Notes under the pieces: model-generated
The model's database searches: none
What the model was told of the DNA's origin: nothing
Seen by the model: only the letters and a program-made list of their open reading frames with translations
Shown here: piece by piece, positions 9,025 to 18,432 of the stretch
Layout of the letters: the number at the start of each line of letters is the position of its first letter
Numbering within the stretch: the first letter of the stretch is position 1
Assembly: GCA_031551125.1 (NCBI GenBank)
Contig: JAVBOB010000002.1
Span: 62,001 to 126,000 of the forward strand
Reading direction: 5' to 3'
Length of the DNA: 64,000 nt
From: JAIRNF01 sp031551125
Lineage (GTDB): Bacteria > Bacteroidota > Bacteroidia > Bacteroidales > UBA932
Made by a program: the position numbers and the translations under genes

Positions 9025-9786
9025 TTACTTAAACTCTACCACTCCAAAGCATTCCGGCTTGTGCATATTAACCTCACCATGCGGTGCCCACACCCAGTAA
9101 TGGGCTATGGTACGCCCGGTTTGCGGATTAATACGCTTAACATAACCACCATCATTAATAGCTAACTCCCACTGCACCCGTACTAAGTTTATGCGCCAAC
9201 AATCTCCTGCCACCGGATAAGGTTTTGAGCATAGCCCTCTGAAGTTTTCAAACGGAACAGCCAGCGTTACCACCCAGCCTTTATCCGTATCATTAGGGTT
9301 ATTGAGCGTTCCGTTCAGCCAAACATTCTTCTTTACACCACGCATATCGTAGCATGATATTGCATCACCACCTGCTCGGTAAGGCTTAGCCATTAGTAAA
9401 TCCCATGTTGCCCCTAGCCCGTTTATTTCAAGCTCAACATAGTTCAACCCATCACCATCAGGGTCAACAAAAAGTTCAAACGCGTTATCTAAATATATGC
9501 GCTGTTCGTTTTTTGTTTGCGTTGCCCATAAGTGAGGTTCGTCCATTATCGCACGTATGTATAAGCAGCTATCGTCCCATAATAACTGACAGTGGGTTTC
9601 CAACGTGGCCGGTTCAGCCGTTTTCAAATCAACAAATAAAGTAGTCTGATTTGTCGTAGCCCAACAAGTACTATCTGTATAGCTAATTGCATTAGCAGGC
9701 ATTCTATGGCACTCGTAATGATAAGCAGAACTATCAGGCGTAGCCGATAGTAAAGAGAGTAGCAGCAGGCTTAATGAGGGTATCAT
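9025..9786 (-). CDS. Secreted CBM9-like carbohydrate-binding protein
   Basis: From the ATG at 9786 the protein is 253 aa with a signal peptide (MIPSLSLLLLSLLSATPDSS). The body matches the carbohydrate-binding family 9-like fold seen in Bacteroidetes secreted proteins: LLWDDSCLYIRAIMDEPHLW, then DNAFELFVDPDGDGLNYVE and a late WRINLVRVQWE. A longer frame back to 9978 would overlap the 3' end of the tamB-like gene and has no signal peptide, so it is rejected. It follows the tamB-like gene by 43 bp and may be cotranscribed. The bound sugar is unknown. Confidence 0.8.
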   Translation of the reverse strand: MIPSLSLLLLSLLSATPDSSAYHYECHRMPANAISYTDSTCWATTNQTTLFVDLKTAEPATLETHCQLLWDDSCLYIRAIMDEPHLWATQTKNEQRIYLDNAFELFVDPDGDGLNYVELEINGLGATWDLLMAKPYRAGGDAISCYDMRGVKKNVWLNGTLNNPNDTDKGWVVTLAVPFENFRGLCSKPYPVAGDCWRINLVRVQWELAINDGGYVKRINPQTGRTIAHYWVWAPHGEVNMHKPECFGVVEFK

Positions 9787-9829
9787 GGGGTTATAGGATA
9801 AAGGGTATAACAACAAAAGAAAAGACCCG

Positions 9830-12800
9830 TTACTTTTTGTTTTTTGTAGTATCTGCAGCAGCTTTAGCCTCGGCTTCGGCTTGACGTTTTTTCTTGCTTT
9901 TGAAAATAGAATTCCACAAATCCTTAAACGTTGCAAACCGATTTTGGTAAGAGATAGCTCCACCGTAACGGCTTCCACCCTGCTGATCGGTATAGGGGTC
10001 GCTGGAGTGTGAAAATGCTTTCAGCACAACAGAAGGTGTTAGCTGATATGAAAAATCGAAGTCTCCCGCAACATTATTGCCATTCTGAGGATTATTAGAA
10101 TTTCCGATACTGCCTCTCACCTGCATTTTATCATTTATACGTCCGGAAAAATCAACATCAAACTCTTGCTGTCCCGTAGCCTCATCAATTTTTGTATTAA
10201 GTCCGAAGTCAATAGGCAAGTTTAGTCCGGAGAGCAGCGCGCTTAGCTGTCCAGAAATCAAATCTGACAAGCCGGATAAGCCTGCAACCGAACCCATATT
10301 ACCCTGGTTGGAACTCTGGTCGGATGTAAACTGGCTAAACGCCAACAGGAAAATAAACTGATTAAATAGCTTCTCATCTGTATTCATTACACTTTTCAGC
10401 TTAGCTTCCGTGTCGCTGTCAATATTCTGTACATCAATAATGGGCTTAATGTTTAGCTGGTATATGCTACCCGTTATACCTATCTGAAGTATAATGGGAT
10501 AACGTGTTTTACCGTATAGTAACGTATCCGGAAGTACAGGAAGTAAAGATGCTCGTAACGTTTTATCATACGTTGCCGTGAGATTTAACGACATTTGCGT
10601 CAAGTCTCCGTTAAAGTCAACCGTCCCCCCTTTATCAATCAAAAATGTTTTTTTGATAAAGTTAAGCGTAGGAATGGAGAGCGTGTAGCTACCTTTATCA
10701 AGCGTATATCTCCCATACAGCTTAAAGAGGTTCTGAGCAGGGCTCACTTCCATCTGCAACCTTCCTCTACCCGCACCTGTAAGCACATCGTTGGTTTGAG
10801 GGTCCACAATAACCTGTAGCTGTGCATCGCTGGTAGCATCAATATTAAGCTGCAAGTTCAAATTACTCTTCCTTGCAACCGTACTAACGTTGCGCTTTTC
10901 AACAATTGCAGAAAGAAAACGTTGTTCGTCTTCCGCTAAAGAATCAAGCTTTGGTGGCGGAGGAACATAAAAGGTAAGCAGTTCACCAACTCCCTTACTA
11001 GCCATTGCGGTTGGCAAGGGAATGTAAATAGCTGTATTTTTATTGGTAGTAGCATCAACGCGTAGCCTTAAGTTGTCAATGTTACCCTTCATGCTTACTG
11101 TTCCGGTAGCGTATGCCGTTCCGTAGTACATGTCGCTATCGTTCGCCGTAGTGTTAAGCCCTTGGAAGTTGTTCACTTTCATATCGGCATCAAAGTAGAA
11201 GCGCTTGAAGAAGCGATGAGTTGCCGTAGCGTTAAGCGTACCCGTGTGCCCCTCGCTGTCCTTTATCTCCGCATCGCTCATGCTAAACTTGTTTACCTCT
11301 GCCAACACCTTCCCGTTTATCGTATAGTGGGTATTAAGCACATTAATTGTAGCGCCTCCGTTGCTAAGCATACCACTACCGGTAAGCTTTAACGAACCCG
11401 GACTACCCTCAAACCTATAATTCCCGGTTAAATCGCCTTCCAGCTTCGATGCTACGCTCTTCATAAAAGGTTCTACTATGCGTAACGGAAGGTTGTTTGG
11501 CGTAGCAACCAAGTCAAAGCGTGTTTGCTTAGGTGTAAACCCACCTCTTACATCAAGCAAGCTTTGTCCACCGTTTGCAATATTCAGGTTAACGTCAATT
11601 CGCTGCAATAGCTGATTCCATCGGCTTCGTAAGCTAAGGTTACCCAGCGGATACTTATTAACCGTCACATCGGTTGCTTGTACATTTGCGAAAAACAACG
11701 GAACGCCTTCCAACTGCTTTACTATTGTTGCTCTTGCAGTTACACTTCCACTAAACGCATAACCTTGTTGTACCAATAGGTAGTCTATGCCGGAAAGTCT
11801 AAAGTTATCCATTGTTACCAGCAATGTATCACCATGAGTAGCGTATGCCCCATTAACTATAAGGCGCTGCCCCTCGTTATGCACCTCAAAACGATTAATA
11901 TTGAACAATGCAGAATCAAGCAACACCTGTTTGCATGATATATCCCAAGGGACATCGTTAAGCACCAGTAGAGACGGAGCAATATCAAATTCGGTAACAA
12001 CCCGTTCTCCTCGCTTGGCAAATAACGTATGCAGAGTAAGGTTACCTATGTTACGTTCTTTTGTTTCGTTGTTATAGCTAATTGTGGTTGTAATACGGTT
12101 ATTGTCCGCTTTATTATCAACCTTCAAGCTACGCATAAAAAGAGAGCCTCCATTATTCACCTCTTTTCCGGTAATGGTAGCCGTAATGAGGCTATCTGCT
12201 CCATCAACATTAAGGTTTAACCCCTTAACCTGATAGCTGCCGTAGTACAATTTGTCCGCCTTAGCACCGAGCAAAAGATGGTTATTTGCCAGCTCCAGCC
12301 TAATTGTACTATTTTCAGAGACATAAAAATCGGGAATAAAAATACGCGCAATATCACCCGTCTTTTTTGTTGCAATACGGATATTATAGCTATCGTCCGT
12401 ATTATCCTGTCCGTTACCCGGCATATTCAACCGAACGGTAGCATTGGGTAAGCTACCGTGTAACAGCCTCAACAAATCGGCCGTAAAGCTGCCCGGGCCG
12501 GATGTTCCTTTAAACGTTGCATCAAGGTATTCTGATAGTAGCTGAAGGTTGTATGAACGTTTACCCTGCTCAATGGAAAGGTGAATATCTCCCAGCTCAA
12601 TAGACCCTTTAGAATCAGTATAGCGAGCATTACTAAGGGTGATACGCCCGGCACCATCATTCCAGCTATGACCGCGAAAATCGGCAACCACATTTCCTTT
12701 GAATAACGATACGCTATCCCGCTTGTTCAGCTTAAGCACTGCTAAGTTGGCATGCTCTATACCCGCAGTAAAGTTGGCATAAGGAATACTATCCGTATTC

Positions 12801-14311
12801 CCAAAGTTGTTGATTTTTCCTAAGAACGATAGCTGAAGGTTAGGATCATCCACCGCCACCCGACCATCAAATGTATTGCTCTCCAAACGGCCTCCAAGGC
12901 TTATTCCGCTATACCTATAGCCATTTAGCTCCAGCTGTGATACCTGCCCCTCCACTTGCGTACTAATTCCCTTCTTTTGCGAAAGAACCCCTTCCAGCTG
13001 CAAGTCAAACGACGCTTTTCCTAAAATTGGTGCTTTTGCCAGCTGACCTATAAAACAATCAAGACCGCGAAAGCGGCCTTTAAACATCGTATTTGCTTTC
13101 TGCGCGGCAAAAAGGGCATCAACATCAAGTGTACCTATACCCGTTCTAAGCTCACCATTGGCAACAAAATCGTTGTATAACCCGGTAAACTTTCCACGAA
13201 AGTTAATAATATGCAGCGGAGCAATATAAGGCCTTAGCGCAGCCGACTTACCGTTACTAATATCGTCATACAGGTTCAACGCTGCTTGTGAATCAGCGTA
13301 CAGGTTTTTCACATCGGCGTGAATACTGGTTTCATCAATCAGCGGAAGTCCCATCATGCGAAAACGCAATAGTAAGTTCACCTTCCCATCACGAGTAGCA
13401 ATATAAAGTGAATCGCTTTTCAAATTATCAACCGTTCCCGTAACAAATCCTTTAGGAGCCAGAGGTGTTGCAATATGCGATAATCTTGGTGCAAAATAGC
13501 CAATGGTTTTAAACGACACATAGCCATCGGTAACTTTCGCATCCATCCTTATCTTTTGGATAAAATACTTTAAGTCTTTACTGCTAGTGAAATTCATCGA
13601 AAAATAGCCGAATTGCAGATCAGAATAATCATCTGTTACCCGAAGGTTTTTCAGCATTGCTTGGCTTCCGCAAACGTACGCGTTGGCCGATATTTTATTA
13701 ATCCGGAAACCCGATTGTTCGTGCAAGCTCAATCGGTCAATATCGAAGAATAGCGTGTCACTTTTCAGCTTTATCTTGTGTATATCCAGATAGATATTAT
13801 CCACATGCATATCCGTAAAGTTAATACGTGCAGAGTCTGTATATTCCTGCTTCGGCGTTCGCTGCATGCTAAAGCGGAAATTGCTTAGCTCTACATTCGA
13901 AACACCAATAGAAAAAGTGTTCCCTTTCCGCTTAGCAACAGTGTCGATCTTGGGTTTCGACAGCTCATTTACCAGCTCGGAAATATTGGTTGTACTATCG
14001 GTAATACGCAGGTTAAACTCCCCATCGGTAAGGCGAACGGTGCCCAACTGTATGCTACCCGACATAAGGCCTATATGAGTAACCGACACGCCCAATTTAT
14101 CCACATACATCAGCGTATCGCCGCCTTTATCTTCCACGTATAGCTGGTTTACCGCCAGCTTGCTAAAAAATTCGTAGTTAACAGAGCCTATGCTCACTTT
14201 AGCATGTAGGTTTTCGGAAAGTATATTGGTAAGCCTTTGTACAATGTATGTCTGTACATCCGGTAAGCTGATAGTCATATACAAGGCCATCGGTAGCAAA
14301 ATTACCACCAA
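9830..14311 (-). CDS. tamB: TamB/translocation-assembly-module family protein (DUF490)
   Basis: This very long protein (at least 1493 aa) has an N-terminal hydrophobic segment and an extended beta-helical body. It ends with a DUF490/TamB C-terminal domain in which GRLQMEVSPAQNLFKLYGRY, LNFIKKTFLIDKGGTVDFNGD and QFIFLLAFSQF are typical. TamB proteins span the periplasm and help insert outer-membrane proteins or move lipids. No ATG opens the hydrophobic helix. The frame extends upstream from the TTG at 14311 through KALKGILQCLLLVV to an in-frame TAG at 14372-14374, so the true start is uncertain. A TATATTTG promoter box lies at 14441-14448. Confidence 0.85.
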   Translation of the reverse strand: MVVILLPMALYMTISLPDVQTYIVQRLTNILSENLHAKVSIGSVNYEFFSKLAVNQLYVEDKGGDTLMYVDKLGVSVTHIGLMSGSIQLGTVRLTDGEFNLRITDSTTNISELVNELSKPKIDTVAKRKGNTFSIGVSNVELSNFRFSMQRTPKQEYTDSARINFTDMHVDNIYLDIHKIKLKSDTLFFDIDRLSLHEQSGFRINKISANAYVCGSQAMLKNLRVTDDYSDLQFGYFSMNFTSSKDLKYFIQKIRMDAKVTDGYVSFKTIGYFAPRLSHIATPLAPKGFVTGTVDNLKSDSLYIATRDGKVNLLLRFRMMGLPLIDETSIHADVKNLYADSQAALNLYDDISNGKSAALRPYIAPLHIINFRGKFTGLYNDFVANGELRTGIGTLDVDALFAAQKANTMFKGRFRGLDCFIGQLAKAPILGKASFDLQLEGVLSQKKGISTQVEGQVSQLELNGYRYSGISLGGRLESNTFDGRVAVDDPNLQLSFLGKINNFGNTDSIPYANFTAGIEHANLAVLKLNKRDSVSLFKGNVVADFRGHSWNDGAGRITLSNARYTDSKGSIELGDIHLSIEQGKRSYNLQLLSEYLDATFKGTSGPGSFTADLLRLLHGSLPNATVRLNMPGNGQDNTDDSYNIRIATKKTGDIARIFIPDFYVSENSTIRLELANNHLLLGAKADKLYYGSYQVKGLNLNVDGADSLITATITGKEVNNGGSLFMRSLKVDNKADNNRITTTISYNNETKERNIGNLTLHTLFAKRGERVVTEFDIAPSLLVLNDVPWDISCKQVLLDSALFNINRFEVHNEGQRLIVNGAYATHGDTLLVTMDNFRLSGIDYLLVQQGYAFSGSVTARATIVKQLEGVPLFFANVQATDVTVNKYPLGNLSLRSRWNQLLQRIDVNLNIANGGQSLLDVRGGFTPKQTRFDLVATPNNLPLRIVEPFMKSVASKLEGDLTGNYRFEGSPGSLKLTGSGMLSNGGATINVLNTHYTINGKVLAEVNKFSMSDAEIKDSEGHTGTLNATATHRFFKRFYFDADMKVNNFQGLNTTANDSDMYYGTAYATGTVSMKGNIDNLRLRVDATTNKNTAIYIPLPTAMASKGVGELLTFYVPPPPKLDSLAEDEQRFLSAIVEKRNVSTVARKSNLNLQLNIDATSDAQLQVIVDPQTNDVLTGAGRGRLQMEVSPAQNLFKLYGRYTLDKGSYTLSIPTLNFIKKTFLIDKGGTVDFNGDLTQMSLNLTATYDKTLRASLLPVLPDTLLYGKTRYPIILQIGITGSIYQLNIKPIIDVQNIDSDTEAKLKSVMNTDEKLFNQFIFLLAFSQFTSDQSSNQGNMGSVAGLSGLSDLISGQLSALLSGLNLPIDFGLNTKIDEATGQQEFDVDFSGRINDKMQVRGSIGNSNNPQNGNNVAGDFDFSYQLTPSVVLKAFSHSSDPYTDQQGGSRYGGAISYQNRFATFKDLWNSIFKSKKKRQAEAEAKAAADTTKNKK

Positions 14312-14440
14312 TAGTAAACATTGTAATATGCCTTTTAACGCTTTAATAGGTAGAGTATAGTTTACTTGTTTCTAACCTGTATGCACAAACCGCTAATACC
14401 TATAACAAATTTTGTGCAAATAGTTTCATTCATAAAGTTA

Positions 14441-14468
14441 CAAATATAGTAATAGCCCACATTGCAAA
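14441..14468 (-). promoter_or_regulatory. Probable promoter of the tamB-like gene
   Basis: On the minus strand TATATTTG (14441-14448) matches TAnnTTTG, with a TTTG -33-like box at 14465-14468. The 16-bp spacing is a little short. This would place the transcript start near 14434, leaving about 120 nt before the annotated TTG start. Confidence 0.45.
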
Positions 14469-14528
14469 CAATGCAGCAAGATTAATTTTTCTTAGAAAAG
14501 CCCAATAGCGTTTAGCCGAGGTAATACC

Positions 14529-14987
14529 TTACGGCTTTTGCTTTTCAACCTTTTCGTGAAAACTTTTATAAAGCGGCAAAGCGGCAGAACCGTACCATAT
14601 AAATATTTCCGCATCCAGAAGTTGGGATTCAATAGCCGGATCTGTTTTCAACAACTCCTTAGCCTCTTCTACCGTCTTAACATCAAAAATATAAATACCT
14701 CGATATGCTTTATCGTTTTTACCCAACGGTCCTGCAACAACCAGCTTACCCTCTTTGGATAATCGGTTGATGTTGTCCAGATGACCGCGAAAAATATCCG
14801 CCACTTTTTCCTTACTATTTACCTCTGCCTCTCCCGTCTTGAGTATTACAAACACGTATGATTTCATTCCATAAGCATCAGCCCCCAGTGAATCGGCCAA
14901 AGCACTATCGTATTGAATATTATTGTTCTGAGCAAACAATCCGGAAGCCATAGCTACCACTCCTACAAGTAAAAATAACTTTTTCAT
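14529..14987 (-). CDS. Exported YciI-like (YCII-related) protein
   Basis: The 152-aa protein has a signal peptide (MKKLFLLVGVVAMASGLFAQ). A ferredoxin-fold YCII-related domain follows (about 43-130): SYVFVILKTGEAEV, FRGHLDNINRLSKEGKLVVAGP, then GIYIFDVKTVEEAKELLKTDP. YciI domains are small, often with a His-Asp pair; here H69 lies in GHLDN. A periplasmic version is less common than the cytosolic one but occurs in Bacteroidetes. It lies 12 bp after the GNAT gene, so the two are probably in one operon. The reaction is unknown. Confidence 0.75.
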   Translation of the reverse strand: MKKLFLLVGVVAMASGLFAQNNNIQYDSALADSLGADAYGMKSYVFVILKTGEAEVNSKEKVADIFRGHLDNINRLSKEGKLVVAGPLGKNDKAYRGIYIFDVKTVEEAKELLKTDPAIESQLLDAEIFIWYGSAALPLYKSFHEKVEKQKP

Positions 14988-14999
14988 GAGTATCTTAAA

Positions 15000-16199
15000 T
15001 TATCCATTATCTCTAGCACCCATACGTGGCGCACGCTTAAACTCATGCTCCTGCTTATATGCATCGAATAGTAAGCGGTAGGTAACATGTGTTTTGTATA
15101 TAGAACCTCCTATTTGTTGCTGAAAGCGCATCATCATGGGATTAAAATCGCCTACCCATGTAAGATCTATGTCTTTATAAGGAAAATCTTTGCTAAATGC
15201 CAGCTCGGCAAACTTCATCACCATTGCACCTTCAACACCTTTACCCCGATGCTCGGGAATAATTCCGAAGATAAGCCCCAACACACGGGTACATACCTTT
15301 TTGCATTTAAGCAAATACATAAACTTCAGCTTATGATAAAGGCTTAACTTTCCGTTGAGATACTTTATGGCCTGATTAATTTCCGGAATTTGAATGAAAA
15401 AACCAACCGGTTCTTCATTATGGTATGTGAATAATATCAAACGCTCATCAAGTATGGGTTTCATCTCCTTCACAATGCCCAAGGCATGCTCTACCGTCAT
15501 AGGAGGAATACCGCTGTGCAGTACCCATGCCTTGTTGTATATGTAGCAAAACGCTTCAGCAGCCTCATGTAGTCGTTTCTTTGAGGCGTATTTAAAGTGA
15601 TACTCTCCATTTCTCGCCACACGCTCAGCCTTTGCCTTCAACGATTCCGATACGTTATCCCAACTTATGGGGCGCAAATACGAGTACTGATTGAAGTAGT
15701 TTTTAAATCCATACGCTTCAAACAGCTCCTTGTAGTACGGGTAGTTGTAGTTCATACCAAATGAAGGATCGGTAAACCCGTCAACCAGTAAGCCCCACCA
15801 GTGGTCACGCTCACCAAGATTTACAGGACCGTCCATTGCCTCCATTCCATTCTCCTTGAGCCAATTTTTGCAAGCATCAAAAAGCGTAAAAGCGGCCTCA
15901 CGGTCATTTATGCAATCGAAAAATCCCATCCCCCCTGTAGGCTGCTCATTTTCGTATGCCGTTTGAATGTTTACAAATGCTGCAACACGACCAACTATAT
16001 CATTGTTAGCATCTCGTAACAGCCAACGTACAGCCTTACCGTTAGCCAAAAACTTGTTTGTTTCTGGATCAAAAATCTTTCGAATATCGTTGTCCAACGG
16101 ACGTATATAGTGCGGGTCGTTTTGGTAGAGTTTAGCGGGAAAATTCAAAAACTCACGTTCCGTTTTCTTCGTATCTACCAGCTGTAACGTATATTTCAT
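15000..16199 (-). CDS. GNAT-superfamily N-acetyltransferase-like protein
   Basis: The 399-aa cytosolic protein opens with EREFLNFPAKLYQNDPHYIRPL and has WWGLLVDGFTDPSFGMNYN in the middle. The C-terminal half (about 160-370) carries the acetyl-CoA-type stretch IIPEHRGKGVEGAMVMKFAE. This long GNAT-like family is common in Bacteroidetes, without an assigned substrate that I know of. It lies 12 bp upstream of the YciI-like gene. A TATTTTTG box at 16261-16268 (minus strand) may be its promoter. Family confidence is good; substrate unknown. Confidence 0.75.
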   Translation of the reverse strand: MKYTLQLVDTKKTEREFLNFPAKLYQNDPHYIRPLDNDIRKIFDPETNKFLANGKAVRWLLRDANNDIVGRVAAFVNIQTAYENEQPTGGMGFFDCINDREAAFTLFDACKNWLKENGMEAMDGPVNLGERDHWWGLLVDGFTDPSFGMNYNYPYYKELFEAYGFKNYFNQYSYLRPISWDNVSESLKAKAERVARNGEYHFKYASKKRLHEAAEAFCYIYNKAWVLHSGIPPMTVEHALGIVKEMKPILDERLILFTYHNEEPVGFFIQIPEINQAIKYLNGKLSLYHKLKFMYLLKCKKVCTRVLGLIFGIIPEHRGKGVEGAMVMKFAELAFSKDFPYKDIDLTWVGDFNPMMMRFQQQIGGSIYKTHVTYRLLFDAYKQEHEFKRAPRMGARDNG

Positions 16200-16293
16200 A
16201 TTTACTTTATTGAGATGCGTAAAATTATACTTTTCGTTCGAATGAACTCATTGCTAGCCGCAAAAATACAATAGATATGCAGCAACGCATTGA

Positions 16294-17025
16294 TTATACC
16301 AATGGTTTTTCTTTTACCAGCAATGGCGCTAATACCAAACCCAGCAATACTCCTGAAATTATTGTTACAATTAAATGACCATACTGTTTGTAATCTAATC
16401 CTGTAAACAGACGTAATACAATAGCAATTGCGGCAACTAGCAGTACGGTAATCCAATACTTCGGATTTATACTACTCCTAACATTTCTATCTTTTGGTAA
16501 TCGAAAAAGAACAAGAGCAATAACCAGCAATCCGAGTATGGTACTGCCATGTTGCAGTATCTTCAGAACCTTAATATGTAACCCAAAAATAGTCGCCGTG
16601 CTTGATAATGTCGGAATGGTTTTCACAAAATACCCGTCGCTATGCGTAAAGCTGTCCCAAAACAAATGAGAGGCTGCACCCAGTAGAACGGATAACAGTA
16701 CAACCAACCAGCTTGACCGAACATAAGCCAACCAGCTAAACTTGGTGAACCGACAAAGCCTTGATTTTAGCACTATAGGAACATTACCATATAGGCTATT
16801 GCGCACAATTCCGTGAAAAACAACAGCGAGTAGCAATGCTAACGGTAAGTCAAACCAAAACAAACCCGCAATGGTATGGCTGTAGCTACTTTGAATTTTC
16901 ATACGAAGAAAGTATTCAAAATCGGGAACCATACTGCCTATAACAAGCCCTGTAAGCGAATACCAACGCTGTGGTAAAAATGTTGCAGGCAAAACTACTG
17001 CCGGGTGCGAGAAGGTAAAGGGCAT
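16294..17025 (-). CDS. DUF4184 family integral membrane protein
   Basis: The 243-aa protein begins MPFTFSHPAVVLP, the typical opening of DUF4184 proteins, followed by GLVIGSMVPDFEYF. It has about six hydrophobic segments and a conserved HLFWDSFTHSDGYF motif near residue 120 with several His and Asp residues. This recalls the YdjM/metal-dependent hydrolase-like membrane family. No biochemical role is established to my knowledge. It is transcribed divergently from queG, with about 150 bp between the starts. Confidence 0.75.
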   Translation of the reverse strand: MPFTFSHPAVVLPATFLPQRWYSLTGLVIGSMVPDFEYFLRMKIQSSYSHTIAGLFWFDLPLALLLAVVFHGIVRNSLYGNVPIVLKSRLCRFTKFSWLAYVRSSWLVVLLSVLLGAASHLFWDSFTHSDGYFVKTIPTLSSTATIFGLHIKVLKILQHGSTILGLLVIALVLFRLPKDRNVRSSINPKYWITVLLVAAIAIVLRLFTGLDYKQYGHLIVTIISGVLLGLVLAPLLVKEKPLV

Positions 17026-17177
17026 ACAACTATGATTTTTCTTGATTTGCTGAAGACTTTGATTTACTTGGCTTCATTACACGTTTTATCTGCAAACTTT
17101 TGATTCCAAAGTTAAGCACTATATCCAATAATACAACCATATTCTTCCTACCTTTGTCGGACGTTTGGATATATACT

Positions 17178-18104
17178 GTGGACAAAACCGAAATAACCAG
17201 CTTTATTAAAAACGAAGCCGCTCGTATAGGGTTCGATGGTTGTGGTATTGCCCCAATACGAGCGCTAAGCGAAGAGCTAGCCCATGTAGAACAATGGCTT
17301 AATGAAGGTATGCATGCCGATATGGCATACATGGCACGTAACCTCGATAAACGTATAGACCCTCAGTTACTTGTGTCAAATACCAAATCAATAGTGTGCC
17401 TGCTATTGAGCTACAAACCCCAACAAGAACAATCGGCCGACTTGCCTAAAATAGCCCGTTACGCATACGGAAACGACTACCACGATATTATTCGACACAA
17501 GCTCAAAGAACTGTTAATATCCATACAACAGGTAGTACCACATTGTGAAGGACGTGGATTTGTTGACTCAGCCCCTGTACTGGAGCGGGCATGGGCTGTG
17601 CAGGCCGGATTAGGCTGGATTGGGAAAAACGGCTTGCTATTAACAGAACAGTTCGGCAGCTACACCTTTCTTGCGGAGCTAATACTTACCATTGAGCTGG
17701 ACTACGATTCTCCCTTTGAAAAATTGTTATGCGGAAGCTGTACCCGCTGCATAGAAGCCTGTCCCAATACAGCCATTGTGCAACCAAAAGTGGTTGATGC
17801 GCGTAAATGTATATCTTACCAAAGCATAGAAAATAAGGGAGAATTAACAACTCCACTTCACGGTTGGCTATTTGGCTGCGACTGCTGCCAGGAGGTATGC
17901 CCATGGAATAAAAAAGCAAAACCGGTAAACCATTTTGAGCTTAGCCCCATAACCGAACTTTTAGCGATGGATATGCAGGAATGGGAAACGCTATCAGAAA
18001 AAGACTTCACGAACACATTTAACCAATCAGCCTTACTACGAACAGGATTTTTAGGAATACAACGAAATTTGAAACACCTTAAGCAAGAAAATTCGGCTAC
18101 TTAA
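17178..18104 (+). CDS. queG: Epoxyqueuosine reductase QueG
   Basis: QueG is a cobalamin- and [4Fe-4S]-dependent enzyme that reduces epoxyqueuosine to queuosine in tRNA anticodons. The product carries FVDSAPVLERAWAVQAGLGWIGKNG, then the cluster motifs CGSCTRCIEACPN and CDCCQEVCPWN. The GTG start at 17178 gives 308 aa, the usual size. A TTG start at 17100 would add 26 unusual residues and is disfavoured. The gene is single and not obviously in an operon with the aspartokinase, which has its own promoter. Confidence 0.94.
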   Translation: MDKTEITSFIKNEAARIGFDGCGIAPIRALSEELAHVEQWLNEGMHADMAYMARNLDKRIDPQLLVSNTKSIVCLLLSYKPQQEQSADLPKIARYAYGNDYHDIIRHKLKELLISIQQVVPHCEGRGFVDSAPVLERAWAVQAGLGWIGKNGLLLTEQFGSYTFLAELILTIELDYDSPFEKLLCGSCTRCIEACPNTAIVQPKVVDARKCISYQSIENKGELTTPLHGWLFGCDCCQEVCPWNKKAKPVNHFELSPITELLAMDMQEWETLSEKDFTNTFNQSALLRTGFLGIQRNLKHLKQENSAT

Positions 18105-18190
18105 CAGAGCATAAAAATTTCTTATACAGAGGAAATAAAAACGTCTGTCAAAAAAATCTCACAAAAAGTATCATCCATCCAACTTTTTTG

Positions 18191-18198
18191 TACTTTTG
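18191..18198 (+). promoter_or_regulatory. Bacteroidetes -7 box (TACTTTTG) before the aspartokinase leader
   Basis: TACTTTTG matches TAnnTTTG. Transcription would begin near 18204, leaving an untranslated leader of about 230 nt before the aspartokinase ATG at 18433. No clear -33 TTTG is seen. Confidence 0.6.
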
Positions 18199-18229
18199 CC
18201 TGTGTTAATCACCACTCGATTTGCGAAAC

Positions 18230-18316
18230 ATGAAGCTAAGTACTCACATACTACGAGTTGGAACGCCTGCCTCTGCTGTCGTTTCCATGTTCATGTTCGC
18301 CAATATGCAACCCTAA
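18230..18316 (+). CDS. Candidate 28-codon leader peptide upstream of aspartokinase
   Basis: An ATG about 26 nt after the predicted transcript start opens a 28-residue peptide: MKLSTHILRVGTPASAVV followed by SMFMFANMQP. Four of 28 residues are Met. Its TAA stop lies in the loop of a perfect 8-bp hairpin (18305-18325, ATGCAACC/GGTTGCAT), so a ribosome at the end of the ORF would prevent that hairpin. This is the geometry of an attenuator or translation-coupled switch. The downstream genes make aspartate-family precursors, including homocysteine, which fits Met or Thr sensing. Expression and regulation are inference. Confidence 0.45.
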   Translation: MKLSTHILRVGTPASAVVSMFMFANMQP

Positions 18317-18385
18317 CGGTTGCATGTCTCATATACCCCCGGCACATTTGGTATAGCATTACCACCCGCAAGCAAACAAGCTTGC
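18305..18385 (+). promoter_or_regulatory. Two hairpins in the aspartokinase mRNA leader
   Basis: Hairpin one is ATGCAACC-CTAAC-GGTTGCAT (18305-18325), with the leader-peptide stop codon in its loop. Hairpin two is GCAAGC-AAACAA-GCTTGC (18368-18385). Neither is followed by a T run, so a simple intrinsic terminator is not evident. Control at translation or by Rho is possible. Confidence 0.5.
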
Positions 18386-18432
18386 TCAGCAGACTTGTAC
18401 AATTTAACCATTAACTATTATATATAGCAACC

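Noticed and set aside
9787..9978. Upstream extension of the CBM9-like gene
   Set aside because: It overlaps the tamB-like gene, lacks a signal peptide and reads as an out-of-frame version of its 3' end.
18196..18414. 72-codon open frame before aspartokinase
   Set aside because: It overlaps the promoter box and gives no recognisable protein; the 28-codon ORF in another frame fits the transcript start and hairpin better.
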